Shown: positions 43,569 through 52,429 of the stretch, in pieces
How the letters are laid out: each line of letters begins with the position of its first letter
Position numbering within the stretch: the first letter of the stretch is position 1
From: Peptoniphilus_A olsenii
GTDB taxonomy: Bacteria; Bacillota; Clostridia; Tissierellales; Peptoniphilaceae
Reading direction: 5' to 3'
Length of the DNA stretch: 64,000 nucleotides
NCBI RefSeq assembly: GCF_040545475.1
Contig: NZ_JBEPMA010000006.1
Location: 27,349-91,348, forward strand
Notes under the pieces: generated by a model
What the model saw: the letters and a program-made list of their open reading frames with translations, nothing else
What the model was told of the DNA's origin: nothing
Database searches by the model: none
Translations under genes and position numbers: made by a program

Positions 43569-44586
43569 TTAAAATCTCCCTCGTGAGTTCTTCAACTGTA
43601 TATACTTTAAATCTGTCTATATCTTTTTTATTTGCCTCATGCTCTAAGAGTTTATATAATAAATCATCATAATTAAATGTTTCAGAGAGCTTTAATTCTT
43701 TGGCAATTTTAGGTACATATTCTTCTATTACTGCTCTCATTATTTTAGATTCTATGCCTTTTGTTCTATATTTTATTATTTTATAGATATATTTTACCGT
43801 CTCTTCAACATCTATTGGCATTATATAGTAATCATCACCACGTAACCCTTTAACTGTTTTAAAAGCATCGAAATATCCTATTTTAATCAACTCTTCTGAT
43901 CTTTCTGGTGAAAAATCAAGAGTTTTGCCCAATGCTTTGTTGGGTTCTATGACATATTTTGCTTTCGAAAAATCTTCACCTTTTTCATTGTGCAGTCTTA
44001 TAACTACAATATCTAAATCTCTGCCATCAAACATTTCAATGGGAGCTTTAGATGCAAAACATCCATCTAAATAGAATTTGCCATGCAGTGGTTTCAATTT
44101 AAAGGCCGGCAAATAACAAGATGCTATTACATAATCTTTTAGTTGTCCTTGTTTTATATCATCTGTAAAAAGTTTTTCAGCTTTGAAGTCTGTCAAATTA
44201 AAAGTACACACTCCAAAGTCAATTGATGAAGCTCTTATTTTATCTTCATCTATATACCTATCCACCAATTGGAAAAGTGGAGATGGCGACTTAACAATTT
44301 CGGGGACTTTTATATCCAGCCTTGTGAGTTTGTCTTTGATTTTACTGAACATATCAGCATTTTCTGCATCTCGCAGTTCAGTTTCAAAATTTTTCATTTC
44401 CATATTGCGCCAAGCTTTGAAGCACTCATATACATCACCTTGAGCAAACATGGCTCCATTAAATGCGCCTATGCTTGTTCCCACTATAGCTTCAAACTCA
44501 AAACCCATTTCCACAAGAGCTAAATATGCTCCTACTTGATAAGCACCTTTGGATCCACCACCTTCAAGCACTAATCCATATCCCAT
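43558..44586 (-). CDS. Patatin-like phospholipase
   Basis: A 342-residue protein of the bacterial patatin family. The oxyanion hole is GGGSKGAY near residues 9-16, the nucleophile Ser is in GTSIGA near residue 37, and the Asp partner is in FYLDGCFA near 172 (DGC in place of the common DGG or DGA). It is probably a cytoplasmic or membrane-associated acyl hydrolase; the substrate is unknown. ATG at 44586 is eight bases after GGGGAG; GTG at 44595 is too close to that site. It overlaps the Nudix gene by 11 bases. Confidence 0.88.
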   Translation of the reverse strand: MGYGLVLEGGGSKGAYQVGAYLALVEMGFEFEAIVGTSIGAFNGAMFAQGDVYECFKAWRNMEMKNFETELRDAENADMFSKIKDKLTRLDIKVPEIVKSPSPLFQLVDRYIDEDKIRASSIDFGVCTFNLTDFKAEKLFTDDIKQGQLKDYVIASCYLPAFKLKPLHGKFYLDGCFASKAPIEMFDGRDLDIVVIRLHNEKGEDFSKAKYVIEPNKALGKTLDFSPERSEELIKIGYFDAFKTVKGLRGDDYYIMPIDVEETVKYIYKIIKYRTKGIESKIMRAVIEEYVPKIAKELKLSETFNYDDLLYKLLEHEANKKDIDRFKVYTVEELTREILNGI

Positions 44587-44631
44587 TGCTTTCACTCCCC
44601 TTTATTTATGTACGGGGCATAGCCCCAAAAA

Positions 44632-45039
44632 TTATTTTAATTCAGATGTACAGTTTGGACATCTTGTAGCATCAACTGGAATTGATGTTTTACAGAAAGG
44701 ACAAACTTTTTCTGTAGGATCTGCAATTTCTTCTTTTTTAAATTTACCTTGTAATTTATTTAGTTGTTTAATCATGATAAATATAACTAAAGCAATAATT
44801 AGAAAATCAATAATATTTTGAATAAAAATACCATATTGAACAGTAGCAGAACCAACTGTAACAGATAATTCTTCAAAACCTTTACCACCAATAATAATAC
44901 CGATAAGTGGCATTAGGATATTATCTACAAGAGATGCAACAATTTTACCAAAAGCACCACCTATGATTACCCCAACCGCCATATCCATTACATTTCCACG
45001 AGCAATGAATTCTTTAAATTCACTCATAAATTTTTTCAT
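44632..45039 (-). CDS. mscL: Large-conductance mechanosensitive channel with C-terminal zinc-ribbon
   Basis: A 135-residue MscL. The N-terminal amphipathic helix and first transmembrane helix (FKEFIARGNVMDMAVGVIIGGAFGKIV, residues 8 on) and the second (about 72-92) are canonical. The usual C-terminal helix bundle is replaced or extended by two CxxC knuckles, CPFC (near 113) and CPNC (near 128), spaced like a zinc ribbon. It acts as an osmotic safety valve in the membrane; the ribbon would lie in the cytoplasm. ATG follows ACGGAGG. It lies 12 bases after the deaminase gene, in one operon. Confidence 0.92.
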   Translation of the reverse strand: MKKFMSEFKEFIARGNVMDMAVGVIIGGAFGKIVASLVDNILMPLIGIIIGGKGFEELSVTVGSATVQYGIFIQNIIDFLIIALVIFIMIKQLNKLQGKFKKEEIADPTEKVCPFCKTSIPVDATRCPNCTSELK

Positions 45040-45051
45040 AAGCTTCCTCCG

Positions 45052-45474
45052 TCAGTCAATTTGTTTCAACAACACATCGTTCTTTCTAATAAGTTCAAGG
45101 GCATAGTCGTCTACTCTGTAGGCTTCTTTGTAATAGATCGCAGAAATTCCTGCTTGTATGAGTGCCTTAGTGCAATTTAAACAAGGAAAATGAGTAACAT
45201 AAGCTCTACATCCTTTAACAGATATACCTTCCTTTGCACAATATAAAAGAGCATTCATTTCTGCGTGAATAGTAGCAATACAATGACCATCTCTAATAGT
45301 GTGTCCAACATCACAACAATGAGGATTACCTGTAACTGATCCATTATAACCAGTAGAAACAATTCTATTATCCCTATTTACTAGAACACAACCAACAAAA
45401 GCTCTGTCACAAGTAGATCTTGTGGCAACCATCTCTGTAATTTCCATAAAATATTCATCCCAAGATTTTCTCAT
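45052..45474 (-). CDS. Deoxycytidylate (dCMP) deaminase, ComEB-like
   Basis: A 140-residue zinc enzyme that converts dCMP to dUMP for thymidylate synthesis. The catalytic motif is HAEMNALL (near residue 71, His and Glu), with the zinc cysteines in PCLNC (near 98-102). A C-x-C-rich stretch CCDVGHTIRDGHC precedes it, as in allosteric dCMP deaminases. The start overlaps the stop of the RNase H gene by four bases. The next gene is mscL. Confidence 0.93.
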   Translation of the reverse strand: MRKSWDEYFMEITEMVATRSTCDRAFVGCVLVNRDNRIVSTGYNGSVTGNPHCCDVGHTIRDGHCIATIHAEMNALLYCAKEGISVKGCRAYVTHFPCLNCTKALIQAGISAIYYKEAYRVDDYALELIRKNDVLLKQID

Positions 45475-46049
45475 TTTGCCTCCTTTGCAAGCTTATCAAC
45501 GAGTTCATTATAGCGAACACCACTATGTGCGGCAACTTTAATAAACTCAACTTCCAATTTATCTTTGACATTATCATAAAACTTTTTATAAGCCTTGGTA
45601 TCATCTTTATTGGTTTTCCAATAACCAAGTGCCCAAGATCTTATCCCCTCATAATCATAATGAAGATAAATTTTTCGTATATCAAGTTTAATGGCCTCTT
45701 CCATGGCTCGCATAGCACCTTTGATTTCGCCAGATACATTTCTCATTTCAGAGTTTTTGAAAAATCTTTTCGAGAAAGAATATTCAGCGCCCTTGCCATA
45801 CATATATACCCCATAGGAATGGCTCTTATCAGAATTTCTATAAGAACCGTCAACATATACAATTAATTCATCATCAAGAGCCGCTTTAACTTGTTGTTTC
45901 TCCTCTTGCGAAATAAAATTTTTAGCATCTTCCAAGTTGGAAAACTTTTTGTAACTCGCACCCTTATATCCATGTACCTGAGCTTTGCAATCGTCCCAAG
46001 TATTATAAATACCAGGATTCTTACCCACTCTTACAGCATAATAATTCAT
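45471..46049 (-). CDS. rnhA: RNase H with N-terminal viroplasmin (caulimovirus VP-like) domain
   Basis: A 192-residue protein. Residues 1-45 form the RNA/DNA hybrid-binding VP domain (MNYYAVRVGKNPGIYNTWDD type). Residues 60-192 form type 1 RNase H, with the DEDD carboxylates in YVDGSYR, SGEIKGA, LHYDYEG and NELVDKLAKEA. It removes RNA from hybrids in the cytoplasm. It begins a three-gene minus-strand unit with the dCMP deaminase (4-base overlap) and mscL. It is divergent from the aldolase gene. Confidence 0.93.
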   Translation of the reverse strand: MNYYAVRVGKNPGIYNTWDDCKAQVHGYKGASYKKFSNLEDAKNFISQEEKQQVKAALDDELIVYVDGSYRNSDKSHSYGVYMYGKGAEYSFSKRFFKNSEMRNVSGEIKGAMRAMEEAIKLDIRKIYLHYDYEGIRSWALGYWKTNKDDTKAYKKFYDNVKDKLEVEFIKVAAHSGVRYNELVDKLAKEAK

Positions 46050-46073
46050 TTAACACCTCTATCCAATATCAAT

Positions 46074-46102
46074 TTGTCAATAACACTTACATATTATATA
46101 AT
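46074..46102 (+). promoter_or_regulatory. Sigma-70 promoter of the aldolase gene
   Basis: TTGTCA at 46074-46079, 17-base spacer, TATAAT at 46097-46102, about 36 bases before the start codon. Confidence 0.8.
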
Positions 46103-46138
46103 ACATTCATAAAGTAGTCTAAATTTTTTGGAGGTATT

Positions 46139-47029
46139 ATGAATAGAGAACAATTTGAAAGAATGAAAAATGGCAAAGGTTTCGTAGCTGCTCTTGATCA
46201 ATCAGGAGGCTCTACACCTAAAGCACTTAAAAACTATGGCGTAGATGAAACTGAATATTCAAATGATGAAGAGATGTTTAATTTAGTTCATGAAATGAGA
46301 AAGAGAATAATAACTGACAAATCTTTTACATCAGATAGAATATTAGCAGCAATACTTTTTAAAGTTACAATGAACTCAAAAGTTGATGGCAAATATACAG
46401 CTGATTACCTATGGGAAGAAAAAGGCGTTGTTCCAATATTAAAAATTGATGAAGGACTAGACAAATTAAAAGATGGCGTACAATTAATGAAGCCTTTTAA
46501 ACACATAGATGAACTTTTAGAAAATGCCAAAGAAAGAAATATCTTTGGAACAAAAATGCGTTCAGTAATAAAAGAACTTAACGAAGAATCTATCGGAAAA
46601 GTTGTAAAACAACAATTTGATTATGCAAAGATGATTTCTGCTAAAGGTTTCGTACCAATTATAGAACCTGAGGTAGATATTCACGCTAAAGACAAAAAAG
46701 AGATTGAAGAAGTGTTGAAAGAATATTTAATCAAAGAACTTAAAAATTTAGACAAAGACACTTATGTAATGTTCAAACTAACTCTACCTGAAGAGCCAAA
46801 TCTATATCATGAATTATTAGACTTTGAGCAAACAGTTAGAATTGTAGCACTATCAGGTGGTTACTCTAGAAACGATGCAAACAAAAAATTGGTGCAAAAT
46901 GAAGATGTAATAGCGTCTTATTCAAGAGCACTTACAGAAGGACTAAACGTAAATCAAACAGAAGAAGAATTTACAAATATGTTAGATGACTCTATAGAAA
47001 AAAATTATATAGCATCAGTAGAAAAATAA
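46139..47029 (+). CDS. fda: Class I fructose-bisphosphate aldolase
   Basis: A 296-residue metal-independent aldolase of the bacterial class I type (Staphylococcus-like), interconverting fructose-1,6-bisphosphate with DHAP and glyceraldehyde-3-phosphate. Visible features are GFVAALDQSGGSTPKAL at residues 14-30, ILKIDEGL near 100, FVPIIEPEVDIHA near 177 and the Schiff-base strand FKLTLPEEPN near 218. The phosphate loop is LSGGYSR near 240. GGAGG precedes the ATG. It has its own strong promoter and terminator. Confidence 0.94.
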   Translation: MNREQFERMKNGKGFVAALDQSGGSTPKALKNYGVDETEYSNDEEMFNLVHEMRKRIITDKSFTSDRILAAILFKVTMNSKVDGKYTADYLWEEKGVVPILKIDEGLDKLKDGVQLMKPFKHIDELLENAKERNIFGTKMRSVIKELNEESIGKVVKQQFDYAKMISAKGFVPIIEPEVDIHAKDKKEIEEVLKEYLIKELKNLDKDTYVMFKLTLPEEPNLYHELLDFEQTVRIVALSGGYSRNDANKKLVQNEDVIASYSRALTEGLNVNQTEEEFTNMLDDSIEKNYIASVEK

Positions 47030-47036
47030 TCAAAAA

Positions 47037-47071
47037 AGGGGATACAGAAAAACTGTATCTCCTTCTACTTT
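47037..47071 (+). terminator. Intrinsic terminator of the aldolase gene
   Basis: GGGGATACAG and CTGTATCTCC with a five-base loop, then TTCTACTTTTT. Confidence 0.75.
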
Positions 47072-47724
47072 TTAACTTCCCTTTGCAAAACCTAACTAGG
47101 TCCATAAATTTTATACCCAAAAAACCCATTATTAAAATAATTATTAAATATAAAATTTTATTATATATTATAACTTTTCAATCTTATACTAAATCTTTTT
47201 TATTAAATAAATCAACATAAATATACTTACAAAGGCTAAAGCGTGGCCAAATAATATATAATAAATATCTGCTTTTATCATTTCCAAGATGAAGTATGAA
47301 CAACAGAGTAGGAACAAAACATAAAAAACTAATATAAGTATAAATAAGAAGTATAACCTTTATAAAAGTAATATTTAAATCTATTTCAAAAAAATATATC
47401 CCCAACCTACTGTCAAAAAATAATGAAACCATGAATTAGAATTCTATAAAATATATTGGAATTTGAAGGATATTGCCGCATAATCAAATTCAAAAACTTT
47501 TGCACCTATTCCACCACCAGTAAATTAAATGAAAATAATGTTAATGATTTATATAAATTAATTAATATTTATCTGTTTAAAAGATTATTAAACAAAATTC
47601 AATTGCATAATTCATACAATAAAATTTGGAACTCATCTTAAACCACTGGCAATATAAAGTTCCAAATTTTATTATTTATTTAATTTTAGTGTGAAACAAT
47701 ATACTGTATATATTGTAAAAAAGT
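47072..47724. other. AT-rich stretch without a convincing gene
   Basis: It holds weak frames on both strands: 47184-47432 minus, a hydrophobic 82-residue peptide, and 47456-47641 plus, 61 residues. Neither has a ribosome site. A long stem AAATTTGGAAC/GTTCCAAATTT (about 47624-47674) with T-rich ends on both sides could be a terminator or a leftover of a lost gene. It may be a decayed gene region. Confidence 0.5.
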
Positions 47725-48144
47725 CTATTCATTTTTATTTTTTACCATTAACTCACTATTCCTATATTTCATAATTTCTTTAGCTCTTTTTACTGCATCT
47801 GTCTTTTTATCATGAAGTGAGTCGGCTCTTTTAGCTCCTTTAGAGATTACACGCCATTTTTCCTTATCTTTTACATATTCTACTATTACATCTGCGTCCT
47901 GAAGTTTAGCTGACGAATTTTTACTCTTTTTGTGTTTTGTCACATCTTCTTTTTTAGCATCGGATTTTTCTTTATTAGATGCGTCTTTGTGCCATTCTTT
48001 AGCTTGTGAAATAGAAATCGGAATAGCTTTTCTTTCTTCGTATCCATCTTTTAACATAGCATTTAAAATATCAATAGCTTTTATTCTTACTGTTTCGTCC
48101 AAGTTTTTCATGGAATCAGGATAATCTTTTTTTGTATAAGGCAT
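47725..48144 (-). CDS. DUF2188-type protein
   Basis: A 139-residue hydrophilic protein. The N-terminal part (MPYTKKDYPDSMKNL, then VRIKAIDILNAML-like helix and AIPISISQAKEW) matches a small widespread domain. The C-terminal 55 residues (WRVISKGAKRADSLHDKKTDAV) match the DUF2188 pattern. A Lys/Ser-rich linker joins them. The function is unknown. It starts behind TTAGGAGG, 9 bases after the glyoxalase II stop, so the two are cotranscribed. Confidence 0.8.
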   Translation of the reverse strand: MPYTKKDYPDSMKNLDETVRIKAIDILNAMLKDGYEERKAIPISISQAKEWHKDASNKEKSDAKKEDVTKHKKSKNSSAKLQDADVIVEYVKDKEKWRVISKGAKRADSLHDKKTDAVKRAKEIMKYRNSELMVKNKNE

Positions 48145-48153
48145 ATTTTCCTC

Positions 48154-48843
48154 CTAAAAATCATCTTTTAACTTTCTTAAATCAATGAACTCCTCTAAAT
48201 CTTTTGCTCTCATGAAAGGATTTATTTGTTTTTCCTTGCCAATAGTTGTTGGCAATGTAATTTTTTCCTTATCTCTTAATTCTTTTATCCTATTATATTC
48301 TTCTAGTACCGCAGGGCTTTGTCTATATGCTTTCGTAAATTCAAGATTTGCCAAAGAATATTCATGTGCTGGATAAACCAAAATATTATCATCTAGTTCA
48401 CTAAATTTCTTTAAAGTATTAAATGCTGACTCATAATCCCCAGTAAATACTCTGCCACAACCTGCCAAAAATAGTGCATCACCGCAAAATAGTTTATCAT
48501 CTATAAGATAAGACACGTGATGCATTGTGTGCCCAGGAGTGTCAAATACTTTAAAGGATTTACCTAAAATCTCAAAAACTGAACCTTCTTTTACTGTTTC
48601 GCTATTGAACTTTTCTGTTTCAGAAGGACCATATACATATACATCGCCATATTCTTCTTTAATCTCCTCTACTCCGCCAACATGGTCTGCATGTTCGTGA
48701 GTTAAGAGTATTGCGGCAGGTTTAGTTTTTAAAAACTCTATCACCGGTTTAGCTTCGCCAGGATCTACTACAATATATTCTCCACTAATTTCTATTATCC
48801 AAATATAATTATCTGAAAATGATTTAACTGCGTTTATGTTCAT
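48154..48843 (-). CDS. Metallo-beta-lactamase-fold hydrolase, hydroxyacylglutathione hydrolase (glyoxalase II) type
   Basis: A 229-residue zinc hydrolase. THEHADH near residues 49-55, DTPGHTMHHVS near 104, CGDALFLAGCGRVF near 125 and YPAHEYSLANL near 157 give the complete dinuclear metal site. The layout matches the GloB subgroup of the family (including the CGR-F stretch), so S-lactoyl-thiol hydrolysis is likely; in a clostridium-like host the thiol need not be glutathione. ATG at 48843 follows AAGGAGGG; a longer frame to 48888 is less likely. Confidence 0.9.
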   Translation of the reverse strand: MNINAVKSFSDNYIWIIEISGEYIVVDPGEAKPVIEFLKTKPAAILLTHEHADHVGGVEEIKEEYGDVYVYGPSETEKFNSETVKEGSVFEILGKSFKVFDTPGHTMHHVSYLIDDKLFCGDALFLAGCGRVFTGDYESAFNTLKKFSELDDNILVYPAHEYSLANLEFTKAYRQSPAVLEEYNRIKELRDKEKITLPTTIGKEKQINPFMRAKDLEEFIDLRKLKDDF

Positions 48844-49014
48844 TAAATCCCTCCTTTTTATATTTCTACACTCTATTAAAATTTTCAAACAATATTTTTA
48901 AAAATTTACCTGGAGATAAATTACAAATTGATTTTTAATCAGCATTAATTTAATTTTAAACAAGTTTTAGTAATTAGAATAAAATTTGTATTCTCGTACA
49001 AATTTCTAATCTAT

Positions 49015-49058
49015 AAAAAAAGCATTGTTACAAAATACAAATTTTATAACAATGCTTA
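49015..49058 (-). terminator. Intrinsic terminator of groESL
   Basis: Minus-strand AAGCATTGTTA and TAACAATGCTT arms with a 14- to 15-base loop, followed by TTTTTTT. Confidence 0.85.
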
Positions 49059-49081
49059 ATTTATTGTTTAATTTTTAGTTA

Positions 49082-50704
49082 TTACATCATTCCCATGCCT
49101 GGGTTCATAGGCATTTGAGGTTCTTCTTTTTCTTTGATGTTTGCAACTGCTGCTTCTGTTGTCAGTACCATTGCTGCAACTGAAGCTGCATTTTGAAGAG
49201 CTGATCTTGTAACTTTAGTAGGGTCTACGATACCTGCTTCTTTCATGTTTACATATTCACCTTTAGAAGCATCAAAACCAACACCTGATTCTTTGCCCTT
49301 TACTTTTTCCACAATTACTGAACCTTCAAGACCAGCATTTTCTGCTATTTGTCTTAGTGGTTCTTCTAGAGCTTTTAGAATAATATTAGCACCAGTTTTT
49401 TCGTCGCTTTCAAGTTCTTCTACAACTTCTTCTACAAATTTAACAGTGTCAACAAGTACAGTTCCACCACCTGCAACTATACCTTCTTCTACTGCTGCTC
49501 TTGTAGCTGCAAGTGCATCTTCTATTCTAAGTTTTCTTTCTTTAAGTTCAACTTCTGTAGCTGCACCAACTTGAATTACAGCAACTCCACCTGAAAGTTT
49601 TGCAAGTCTTTCTTGTAATTTTTCTGTGTCAAATTCAGAATCACTTTCTTCAATTTGATTTTTGATGTGGTTGATTCTATTTTGAAGTTCAGATTTATCT
49701 CCAGAACCATCAACTATAACAGTAAGTTCTTTTTCAACTCTAACTTTAGATGCAGAGCCTAACACTTCAACAGTAGCATCTTTAAGATCTTCACCTAAAT
49801 CAGAAGACACAACTTTACCGCCAGTTAAGATTGCAATATCTTGAAGCATTTCTTTTCTTCTATCGCCATAACCAGGTGCTTTAACTCCAACTACATTAAG
49901 TGTTCCTCTTAATGAGTTAACAACTAAAGTTGCAAGAGCCTCTCCTTCAATATCTTCTGCAATGATAAGAAGTGGTCTTGATTGTTGTAGTACTTCTTCT
50001 AGTAGTGGAAGAATATCTTGAATATTTGTAATTTTTTTATCTGTAATTAGAATATATGGGTTTTCAAGTTCTGCAACCATTTTATCAGTGTCAGTTACCA
50101 TATATGGAGATAAATAACCTCTGTCGAATTGCATACCTTCGACAACTTCTAGGCTTGTTCCCATAGATTTACTTTCTTCAACAGTGATTACTCCATCATT
50201 ACCTACTTTTTGCATTGCATCAGAAATAAGATCTCCAACATTTTCATCTGCTGCAGAGATAGATGCAACTTGAGCAATTGCCTCTTTAGAAGAAACTTCA
50301 GTAGAAAAGTTTTTAATTTCTTCAACAGTTTTATCTACAGCTTTTTTAATTCCCTTTTGTAAAACCATTGGATTTGCACCAGCTGCAAGATTTCTCATAC
50401 CTTCACGAATAATAGCTTGTGCTAAAAGTGTTGCAGTAGTAGTACCATCACCAGCAACATCATTTGTTTTAGTAGCCACTTCTTTTAGAAGTTGAGCTCC
50501 CATGTTTTCAAATTTATCTTCACATTCAATTTCTCTTGCAATAGTAACACCATCATTTGTGATAAGTGGTGCACCATACTCTTTATCTAAAATAACATTT
50601 CTGCCCTTAGGTCCAAGTGTAACCTTAACAGTATCAGCAAGTTTGTTAATTCCGTTGATAATTCCTTTTCTTGCATCAGCTGAGAATTTAATTTCTTTTG
50701 CCAT
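49082..50704 (-). CDS. groL: Chaperonin GroEL (Hsp60)
   Basis: A 540-residue ATPase chaperonin forming 14-mer rings in the cytoplasm. The ATP site is visible in KVTLGPKGRNV near residue 28 and GDGTTTAT near 85-92. The apical and intermediate signatures (AAVEEGIVAGGG near 403) and the C-terminal Gly/Met-rich tail PMNPGMGMM are typical. GGGAGAGG precedes the ATG. It lies 17 bases after groES in the usual groES-groEL order. Confidence 0.98.
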   Translation of the reverse strand: MAKEIKFSADARKGIINGINKLADTVKVTLGPKGRNVILDKEYGAPLITNDGVTIAREIECEDKFENMGAQLLKEVATKTNDVAGDGTTTATLLAQAIIREGMRNLAAGANPMVLQKGIKKAVDKTVEEIKNFSTEVSSKEAIAQVASISAADENVGDLISDAMQKVGNDGVITVEESKSMGTSLEVVEGMQFDRGYLSPYMVTDTDKMVAELENPYILITDKKITNIQDILPLLEEVLQQSRPLLIIAEDIEGEALATLVVNSLRGTLNVVGVKAPGYGDRRKEMLQDIAILTGGKVVSSDLGEDLKDATVEVLGSASKVRVEKELTVIVDGSGDKSELQNRINHIKNQIEESDSEFDTEKLQERLAKLSGGVAVIQVGAATEVELKERKLRIEDALAATRAAVEEGIVAGGGTVLVDTVKFVEEVVEELESDEKTGANIILKALEEPLRQIAENAGLEGSVIVEKVKGKESGVGFDASKGEYVNMKEAGIVDPTKVTRSALQNAASVAAMVLTTEAAVANIKEKEEPQMPMNPGMGMM

Positions 50705-50721
50705 TTTATCCTCTCCCTTTA

Positions 50722-51003
50722 TTATTCAATAACAGCTAAAATATCTTGGAACTTGATAATTGTATATTCTTCTTTTTCAACTTCAATATCAGTTCCAGCA
50801 TATTTAGAAAATACAACCTTGTCTCCGACTTTTACAAGCCCTTTCATATCTTCATCTGTATCTAATTTATTACCTGTAGCAATTACCTCAGCAATATTTG
50901 GTTCTTCTTTCGCTGAAGAAGGAAGAACAATACCTGAAGCAGTTGTCTCTTCTTTTTCTATTTTTTTGATAACTAATTTATCATCTAATGGTCTAAGTTT
51001 CAT
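50722..51003 (-). CDS. groS: Co-chaperonin GroES (Hsp10)
   Basis: A 93-residue lid protein for GroEL. It has the N-terminal LRPLDDKLVIKK, the mobile loop KEETTASGIVLP near residues 17-28 and the C-terminal strand with GTDIEVEKEEYTIIK. AGGAGG stands before the ATG. It is the first gene of the groESL operon, with a promoter and CIRCE-like operator immediately upstream. Confidence 0.97.
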   Translation of the reverse strand: MKLRPLDDKLVIKKIEKEETTASGIVLPSSAKEEPNIAEVIATGNKLDTDEDMKGLVKVGDKVVFSKYAGTDIEVEKEEYTIIKFQDILAVIE

Positions 51004-51027
51004 ATAAATAAACCTCCTATAAAAAAT

Positions 51028-51088
51028 TTAGCACTCAATTAGCTCTTCTGCTAATATTTATAATAATACATAACTTTTAAATTTTCAA
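51028..51088 (-). promoter_or_regulatory. groESL promoter with a degenerate CIRCE operator
   Basis: On the minus strand, TTGAAA (51088-51083), 17-base spacer and TATTAT (51065-51060) form the promoter. Just downstream, at 51054-51028, is a CIRCE-like inverted repeat: on the plus strand TTAGCACTC, nine bases, then TTCTGCTAA. The left arm is perfect for the HrcA consensus; the right arm keeps 6 of 9 bases. HrcA repression is therefore likely, perhaps weaker than usual. The hrcA gene is not in the window. Confidence 0.8.
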
Positions 51089-51145
51089 GTATTTAGAAAA
51101 TATATTTTGTCAAAATTAGATAAAATATTTGAATAACTTTTGATT

Positions 51146-51238
51146 AATTATCAAATTAAAAACAAATTTGATAATTATTATAACTATTTAAAATTAGTAG
51201 TATATAATTAAGTAGAATAATTATATCAATTATCAAAT
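51146..51238 (+). promoter_or_regulatory. Repeated AATTATCAAAT motif upstream of the XRE regulator
   Basis: A perfect 12-base inverted pair, AATTATCAAATT (51146-51157) and AATTTGATAATT (51165-51176), plus a third AATTATCAAAT at 51228-51238. TATATAATT near 51211 could be a -10. The cluster ends about 105 bases before the regulator's start and fits an autoregulatory operator; which protein binds is unknown. Confidence 0.4.
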
Positions 51239-51344
51239 AGCATAAATTAGCCATTGCAACTAGATGTTTACAATTTGAATACCTAGAGTATATAGAATGC
51301 AACCACAATATTTAATAAAATAAAATCACAAGGAGGCGAGAAAA

Positions 51345-52328
51345 ATGATTTTTGCAGATAAATTAATCAATCTTAGAAAGAAAAATAATTGGTCGCAGGA
51401 AGAATTAGCAGAAAAGATGAATGTAACCAGACAATCAGTTTCAAAATGGGAAGGAGCTCAATCAGTCCCAGATTTAGAAAAAATAATTAAACTATCGCAA
51501 ATATTTGGAGTGAGTTTAGATTATTTATTAAAAGAAGAAATTGAAGACGAGGAGTACTTCGACTACGAAGAAGAAACAAGAGTCCGCAAATTTACTCTAG
51601 AAGAAATGCACGAATATGTAAAAATACGATTTGAAAACTCCAAAAATGTAGCAACAGGAGTTTATTTATCAATAATATCATCAGTACCATTATTGTTGCT
51701 ACTTGCAATTAGTGAATCCAAATATTTCCCATTAACAGATAATATGGCCACATCATTTGGTTTAATACTATTGATAATATTTATATCGATATCCGTTGCC
51801 TTATTTATCACAAGTTCAAATAAAGAGAAAAAATATGAATTTATGGAAACAGAAATATTCGATACCGCATATGGAGTGGACGATTTAACAAGAGAAATGC
51901 AAAACGAATACAAAGATTACAATAATAAACAAAATATAATAGGAGTTGTATTATGTATACTTGCGGTCATTCCAATATTTGTAACAATAATAACAGAAAC
52001 TATTCCCGACTATATAATATTAATAATGGTGGCAACAACATTAATCATAGTTGGAACAGGAGTTTATATACTAGTCAAAAACTCCATAGTATCAGAAACC
52101 TATGATCGAATATTACAAGAAAATGACTATACAATAGACAAAAAAGAAAACCCATCAGTAGCAGGAAAAATCTCTACAATATATTGGTTAATATCCGTAG
52201 CAATATATTTAGGATATAGCTTTACGACAAATAATTGGGATAAAAGTTGGATAATAATAACAATACTTGCAGTACTATATCCAGCATTGATGGCCTTAAT
52301 AAATATAGTAGAAGATAAAAATAAATAA
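51345..52328 (+). CDS. XRE-family regulator with C-terminal membrane domain
   Basis: A 327-residue protein. Residues 1-62 form a Cro/CI-type helix-turn-helix (LRKKNNWSQEELAEKMNVTR, then SVSKWEGAQSVPDLEKI). An acidic linker follows (EEIEDEEYFDYEEE) and then about six hydrophobic segments in three pairs (about residues 103-160, 200-250 and 275-320). The product is probably a membrane-tethered DNA-binding regulator, a type found near stress or peptide transport genes in Firmicutes. AAGGAGG precedes the ATG. It is monocistronic with its own terminator. Confidence 0.85.
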   Translation: MIFADKLINLRKKNNWSQEELAEKMNVTRQSVSKWEGAQSVPDLEKIIKLSQIFGVSLDYLLKEEIEDEEYFDYEEETRVRKFTLEEMHEYVKIRFENSKNVATGVYLSIISSVPLLLLLAISESKYFPLTDNMATSFGLILLIIFISISVALFITSSNKEKKYEFMETEIFDTAYGVDDLTREMQNEYKDYNNKQNIIGVVLCILAVIPIFVTIITETIPDYIILIMVATTLIIVGTGVYILVKNSIVSETYDRILQENDYTIDKKENPSVAGKISTIYWLISVAIYLGYSFTTNNWDKSWIIITILAVLYPALMALINIVEDKNK

Positions 52329-52338
52329 AAATATGTGA

Positions 52339-52366
52339 AGTGACCAGAAAAATTTGGTCACTTTTT
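52339..52366 (+). terminator. Intrinsic terminator of the XRE gene
   Basis: AAGTGACCA and GGTCACTT arms with an eight- to nine-base loop, then TTTTT. Confidence 0.85.
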
Positions 52367-52429
52367 ATATTTTTTTTTAAATAAAGTGATTTTATAAGAA
52401 TAATTATAGAGAATGATTATTTTTATAAT

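Noticed and set aside
45471..46049. Viroplasmin domain taken as a sign of viral origin
   Set aside because: This domain is a normal N-terminal part of many bacterial and eukaryotic RNase H enzymes, so it does not indicate a prophage.
47184..47432. 82-residue hydrophobic frame on the minus strand
   Set aside because: No ribosome site, no recognised domain, and a poorly conserved AT-rich setting; possibly a remnant.
47456..47641. 61-residue frame on the plus strand ending in a hairpin
   Set aside because: No ribosome site and low-complexity composition; the hairpin is noted but not enough to call a gene.
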